Translations under genes and position numbers: made by a program
Shown: positions 61,183 to 64,000 of the stretch, one piece after another
Position numbering within the stretch: the first letter of the stretch is position 1
Layout: each line of letters starts with the position of its first letter
The notes under the pieces: model-generated
Databases searched by the model: none
Seen by the model: only the letters and a program-made list of their open reading frames with translations
Told to the model about the DNA's origin: nothing
Assembly (NCBI RefSeq): GCF_002954455.1
Contig: NZ_MSCC01000001.1
Location: 1,839,541 to 1,903,540, forward strand
DNA length: 64,000 bases
Direction: 5' to 3'
Source of the DNA: Photobacterium aquimaris
GTDB taxonomy: Bacteria > Pseudomonadota > Gammaproteobacteria > Enterobacterales > Vibrionaceae

Positions 61183-62166
61183 ATGTTCAAAAAAAGTTTG
61201 TTGGTCTTACTGTGCTCCTTTTCAGCTTATGCACAGGCAGGATTTGAAGTTATCACTTTAGGGAGTAAGGGCGGTATTCAAGATGGTAATTTAACCGCTT
61301 TTCTACTCAAAGACAGCCGTGATACTAATTACGTCACCCTTGATGCCGGAACGGTGGTTAATGGCCTCATTGTTGCAGAAGAAAAACAAGCCTTTAAAGA
61401 TATTGATATTCCAAAAAATTCACCTTATACCAACGTCGGTTATATCCTGCGTGAAAAAATAAAAGGTTATTTAATTAGCCATGCGCATCTTGATCATCTT
61501 GCAGGAATGATCATTGCCTCCCCCGATGACAGTCATAAAAATATCTATAGTTTACCGTCAGTAAATGAAACCATCGCTAAAACTTATTTTAATTGGCAGG
61601 CATGGCCAAATTTTGGAAATAAAGGCCAAGGTTATCAATTAGGTAAATACCAATACCGTGATTTATCAGCTCAAACATGGTTACCAATTAAAGACACATC
61701 TTTGAAGGTGAAAGCCTTACCGTTAAGTCATGCTGGAGTTGAATCATCGGCATTTATTATTAAAAATAACCAACAACAAGTCATGGTCTATCTTGGTGAC
61801 ACCGGGGCTGATAGCGTTGAGCAAAGCGATCACCTCAATAGTTTATGGTCAACGTTAGCGCCTTATATTAAGAATAAACAATTAAAAGGGATCATGATTG
61901 AAACCTCTTTCACCAATAAAGTGCCAGAACGTTCTTTATATGGCCATTTAACCCCTAAATTATTATTAGAAGAATTAGCGATACTTGAATATAAGGCTGG
62001 CGGTAAAGGCAGTTTAACTGGGCTACCAATTGTGATTACTCATATAAAATACAGCTTACTGAAAGACATAAACCCACAAGCTATCATTAAACAGCAACTT
62101 ATTGCTGCTAATACTTTTGGAGTCAACTTCCATTTTCCAGCTCAAGGCGAGCGCTTTAGCCTATAA
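61183..62166 (+). CDS. cpdP: Periplasmic 3',5'-cyclic-nucleotide phosphodiesterase CpdP
   Basis: This is a class II cyclic-nucleotide phosphodiesterase first described in Vibrio fischeri, where it lets cells use external cAMP as a carbon, nitrogen and phosphorus source. The 327-residue precursor has a signal peptide (cleavage likely near AYAQA). The metallo-beta-lactamase-type class II signature HAHLDHLAG has His100, His102, Asp104 and His105. It also has YLGDTGAD and a C-terminal ITHIKYS. The GGGAAAATAG ribosome binding site is close to the ATG. Confidence 0.93.
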   Translation: MFKKSLLVLLCSFSAYAQAGFEVITLGSKGGIQDGNLTAFLLKDSRDTNYVTLDAGTVVNGLIVAEEKQAFKDIDIPKNSPYTNVGYILREKIKGYLISHAHLDHLAGMIIASPDDSHKNIYSLPSVNETIAKTYFNWQAWPNFGNKGQGYQLGKYQYRDLSAQTWLPIKDTSLKVKALPLSHAGVESSAFIIKNNQQQVMVYLGDTGADSVEQSDHLNSLWSTLAPYIKNKQLKGIMIETSFTNKVPERSLYGHLTPKLLLEELAILEYKAGGKGSLTGLPIVITHIKYSLLKDINPQAIIKQQLIAANTFGVNFHFPAQGERFSL

Positions 62167-62199
62167 CAACGTACGTGTTATAACTTACTCTCTATAAAT

Positions 62200-62240
62200 A
62201 AAAACGCCTCGATCACTGTTGTAGTGATGAAGGCGTTTTT
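62200..62240 (+). terminator. Rho-independent terminator of cpdP
   Basis: AAAAACGCCT and AGGCGTTTTT form the outer stem around an inner GATCACT / AGTGAT hairpin, 33 bases after the stop. It is the last core-genome element before the island. Confidence 0.92.
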
Positions 62241-62627
62241 TATCTAATCAGCAATGAGTCTTTTATTCACTGATACGGTTGGGATGGTTCAAAATGTGCA
62301 ATAATTAACTTTAACTTTTATGAATCATGAGAGAAGCCAGTAATCTCAATGGATTCAGAGCTTTCTCAACAAAAAGCCCTTTCTCTAACCAAAACCTGAG
62401 AAAATCATCCAAAAATTCTCAACTATCCCATCAACTCGATCAAAGAAAATCACGGCATTTTAATTCTTGTCAGCGCTCTACGATACGAGAAAACACTCAA
62501 CCTTATAGCTATTCCTTTGAACCATACGACCATAACCTCGCGTAGCAAACTTTTGGACAGAAATGCGTTATACCCCTTAGCCCCGTTACACTTCCAGCGT
62601 GAGATCCAGTTGTAGTTACTTATCAAT
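62241..62627. other. Non-coding junction between core genome and probable mobile island
   Basis: This 387-base stretch has no convincing gene. A 72-codon open frame at 62327-62545 has a Ser/Asn/Gln-rich composition and no ribosome binding site. The left 30-50 bases belong to the cpdP end; the right part leads to the stop of the small coiled-coil gene. I expect the left attachment site of the island here, but I cannot find the second copy without the right end. Confidence 0.55.
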
Positions 62628-63089
62628 TCAAGACTTGATTGGTGTCACAATTGAATTTTCATCTAATAATTCTTGTTGGAGGTCAAACACCCTGAAGCGG
62701 AGCCTAGCATTTTCAGCCTCTAACTGCTTTCGGGCTTCAATTGCATTGTCTCGTTGAATCCTGTACTTATCTTTTAACTCATTGGCTTTTTTTAACTGGA
62801 GTTTTAGCCTATCAAACTCAGATAAAGGGACATCTAGTTCAATATCTAACCCTGTTGTCATTGCTTTATCGCGGTTGAGATTGTACTCATCGATAACAGG
62901 TTTTGCGTAAGCCACGAACTCTTTGAACTTATGGACATAGCTATTGCCTAGCTGGGCTTCATTGTTGATTCGGTTTAACGTAAGTTTGCCCGTAGCCTTA
63001 ACATGAAGCGGCTTACCATCCAATAAGCGCTGAAATGCATTGACCAGTAACCCTTCTGCCTTACAGGTTGCTTTATATTCTACATTCAT
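62628..63089 (-). CDS. Small coiled-coil accessory protein of the recombinase module (GmtX/TnpC-like)
   Basis: The 153-residue product has a helix-turn-helix-like N-terminal part (KLTLNRINNEAQLGN, about 34-60) and a coiled coil in the second half (about 95-140, e.g. KANELKDKYRIQRDNAI). A small HTH-plus-coil protein of this size beside tyrosine recombinases is seen in Tn554 (TnpC) and in gamma-mobile-trio islands (GmtX). I chose ATG 63089, which overlaps the recombinase stop as ATGA; an in-frame ATG at 63095 is an alternative. Family identity is inferred from architecture, not from an alignment. Confidence 0.6.
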   Translation of the reverse strand: MNVEYKATCKAEGLLVNAFQRLLDGKPLHVKATGKLTLNRINNEAQLGNSYVHKFKEFVAYAKPVIDEYNLNRDKAMTTGLDIELDVPLSEFDRLKLQLKKANELKDKYRIQRDNAIEARKQLEAENARLRFRVFDLQQELLDENSIVTPIKS

Positions 63090-64000
63090 GACCATACTGC
63101 CTTAATATCATCATTAAATTCATCAAATGGTATGCTGTGTTTTGCCAGCGTTGGTTCAATAGACAAAATCTTCTTCTTTCTGGCATCCAGAATTAATTCA
63201 TTGGCATAATCACTCATGTCATTTATAGCTCTGAATGAGGCAATTAGGTTATCCCGCTCTCTTGATAGCCTTTTAGCCGCTTTATCAGTGATTACCTTAT
63301 GCTCACAGGGGGCTTCAACAATATCCATCAGAGAGCAAAGACGCTCACAATTACGATTGGTGCAATAACCACCAGTAGGAAGTAATACAATGGATTTATC
63401 ACCAGACCGAACCAAAGCGAGCAACTCACTTCGTGACATAACAATTCCTTCACCCTGTGCTAATCGCTCTGCTTTATTCTTGGCGATGCGTTCGCCCTCT
63501 GCGCCGCTTAAGGTGTCGGATACGTTATAAATCTCATCCCATGCATCCACAGCAGACACTTCAATGGCTTCATCAAAATCACGCATTAGCTGCTCATCCA
63601 TCAACAGTTGGGTGGTACGTGCTAGTTCAGAGTAATTTGCATACCAGTTAGACATGTTTATATTGCGGTGTTTAAGCTGATATTTAACTGTGAGTGCACT
63701 GCCCAGTCGGTTTTTCACCATAAAGACAACAAAGCTCCGCCGTAAATCATGTGGGCTAAGCTTTGGTAAACCGCCTCCAACTTTTAAGCTTCCTGCTCGT
63801 TCTGGATTTAAAAGGTCAAATTCCTCAACATCTTCTGCGGTCGCAGTGATGTTGAGCTCTTTCATATTAAATGCATCACCACCCCCTTCAATCTTGTATT
63901 TTAGCGACGTTTTATTTATTAGATCTTCGCTGTCATAAGGAATATCAGAAGAAATAAATGCACTCTCAAAGTCTTGTTTCTTGGCATTATATTGGTCTTT
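63086..64000 (-). CDS. Tyrosine recombinase/integrase, C-terminal part (GmtZ-like), gene runs off the window
   Basis: This is the C-terminal 304 residues of a site-specific recombinase. The reading frame is open to the right edge; the N-terminal part lies beyond base 64000. The catalytic core is visible: HDLRRSF (His and second Arg), then LKHRNINMSNWY with His and the nucleophile Tyr at the standard nine-residue distance. An unusually long C-terminal extension of about 190 residues follows, with CTNRNCERLC and a nearby Cys (EAPCEHK) as a likely metal site. Long tails of this kind occur in trio-type integrases. Its stop overlaps the next gene (ATGA). Confidence 0.8.
   Translation of the reverse strand, partial: KDQYNAKKQDFESAFISSDIPYDSEDLINKTSLKYKIEGGGDAFNMKELNITATAEDVEEFDLLNPERAGSLKVGGGLPKLSPHDLRRSFVVFMVKNRLGSALTVKYQLKHRNINMSNWYANYSELARTTQLLMDEQLMRDFDEAIEVSAVDAWDEIYNVSDTLSGAEGERIAKNKAERLAQGEGIVMSRSELLALVRSGDKSIVLLPTGGYCTNRNCERLCSLMDIVEAPCEHKVITDKAAKRLSRERDNLIASFRAINDMSDYANELILDARKKKILSIEPTLAKHSIPFDEFNDDIKAVWS

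Noticed and set aside
62327..62545. 72-codon open frame on the plus strand at the island junction
   Set aside because: Low-complexity Ser/Asn/Gln composition, no ribosome binding site and no recognisable domain.

Overview
The window reads as a chromosomal segment of a low-GC marine gammaproteobacterium of the family Vibrionaceae, most likely Photobacterium or a close relative (inference). The basis is the family-typical gene content: rnfABCDGE-nth, divergent motY/rnt, a FadL porin paired with a VolA-type surface lipase, grxD/sodB, sppA-ansA-msrB-gapA, yeaG-yeaH-spoVR, a long Vibrio-type fadR beside nhaB-dsbB, and the periplasmic cAMP phosphodiesterase cpdP. Nearly all of it is ordinary core genome, with short intergenic regions and many clear Rho-independent terminators. 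I saw no rRNA, tRNA, CRISPR array or insertion sequence.

Layout. 1-1.1 kb is AT-rich non-coding DNA with an 11-copy hexamer repeat and an inverted pair of DnaA-box-like 9-mers. 1.1-9 kb holds pepE, the six-gene Rnf operon (RnfC carries a 123-bp-period repeat tail) and nth. 9-15.3 kb holds an unknown membrane-anchored protein, motY/rnt, and a fadL-like/volA pair. 15.5-25.1 kb holds two NhaC-type antiporters, grxD, sodB, a decayed secreted-protein pseudogene, asd, and a yjiH-yjiG-M20 peptidase cluster. 25.2-31.3 kb holds ygbA-like, yejK/yejL/yejM, a small lipoprotein and a GAF-GGDEF protein behind a good CRP site. 31.6-47.6 kb holds topB, selU-selD, ydjA, fadH (with a FadR-type operator), sppA, ansA, a GST-like protein, yeaC, a lipoprotein, msrB, gapA, yeaD and a VOC protein. 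48-54.2 kb holds the yeaG-yeaH-spoVR stress cluster, a truncated winged-helix remnant and fadR. 54.5-62.2 kb holds nhaB, dsbB, nudG-like/YecA-like, an SDR protein, dusC, ypfJ and cpdP.

From about 62.3 kb to the right edge the character changes. A tyrosine-recombinase gene that runs off the window is translationally coupled (ATGA) to a small coiled-coil protein, both on the minus strand. This looks like the end of an integrative island whose recombination module resembles the gamma-mobile-trio / Tn554-like three-gene type. Any cargo lies outside the window. It is the strongest candidate for an unusual system here, but the assignment to a named family rests on architecture only.

Themes. Sodium and redox energetics recur (Rnf, two NhaC-like transporters, NhaB, MotY). 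Lipid use recurs too: FadL-like porin, VolA lipase, FadH, FadR and a FadR-like operator in front of fadH. Two genes (yjiG and spoVR) have a well-placed Shine-Dalgarno and ATG followed by a poly-A run that is one base short of the conserved reading frame. These are either homopolymer sequence errors or real slippage or phase-variation sites.
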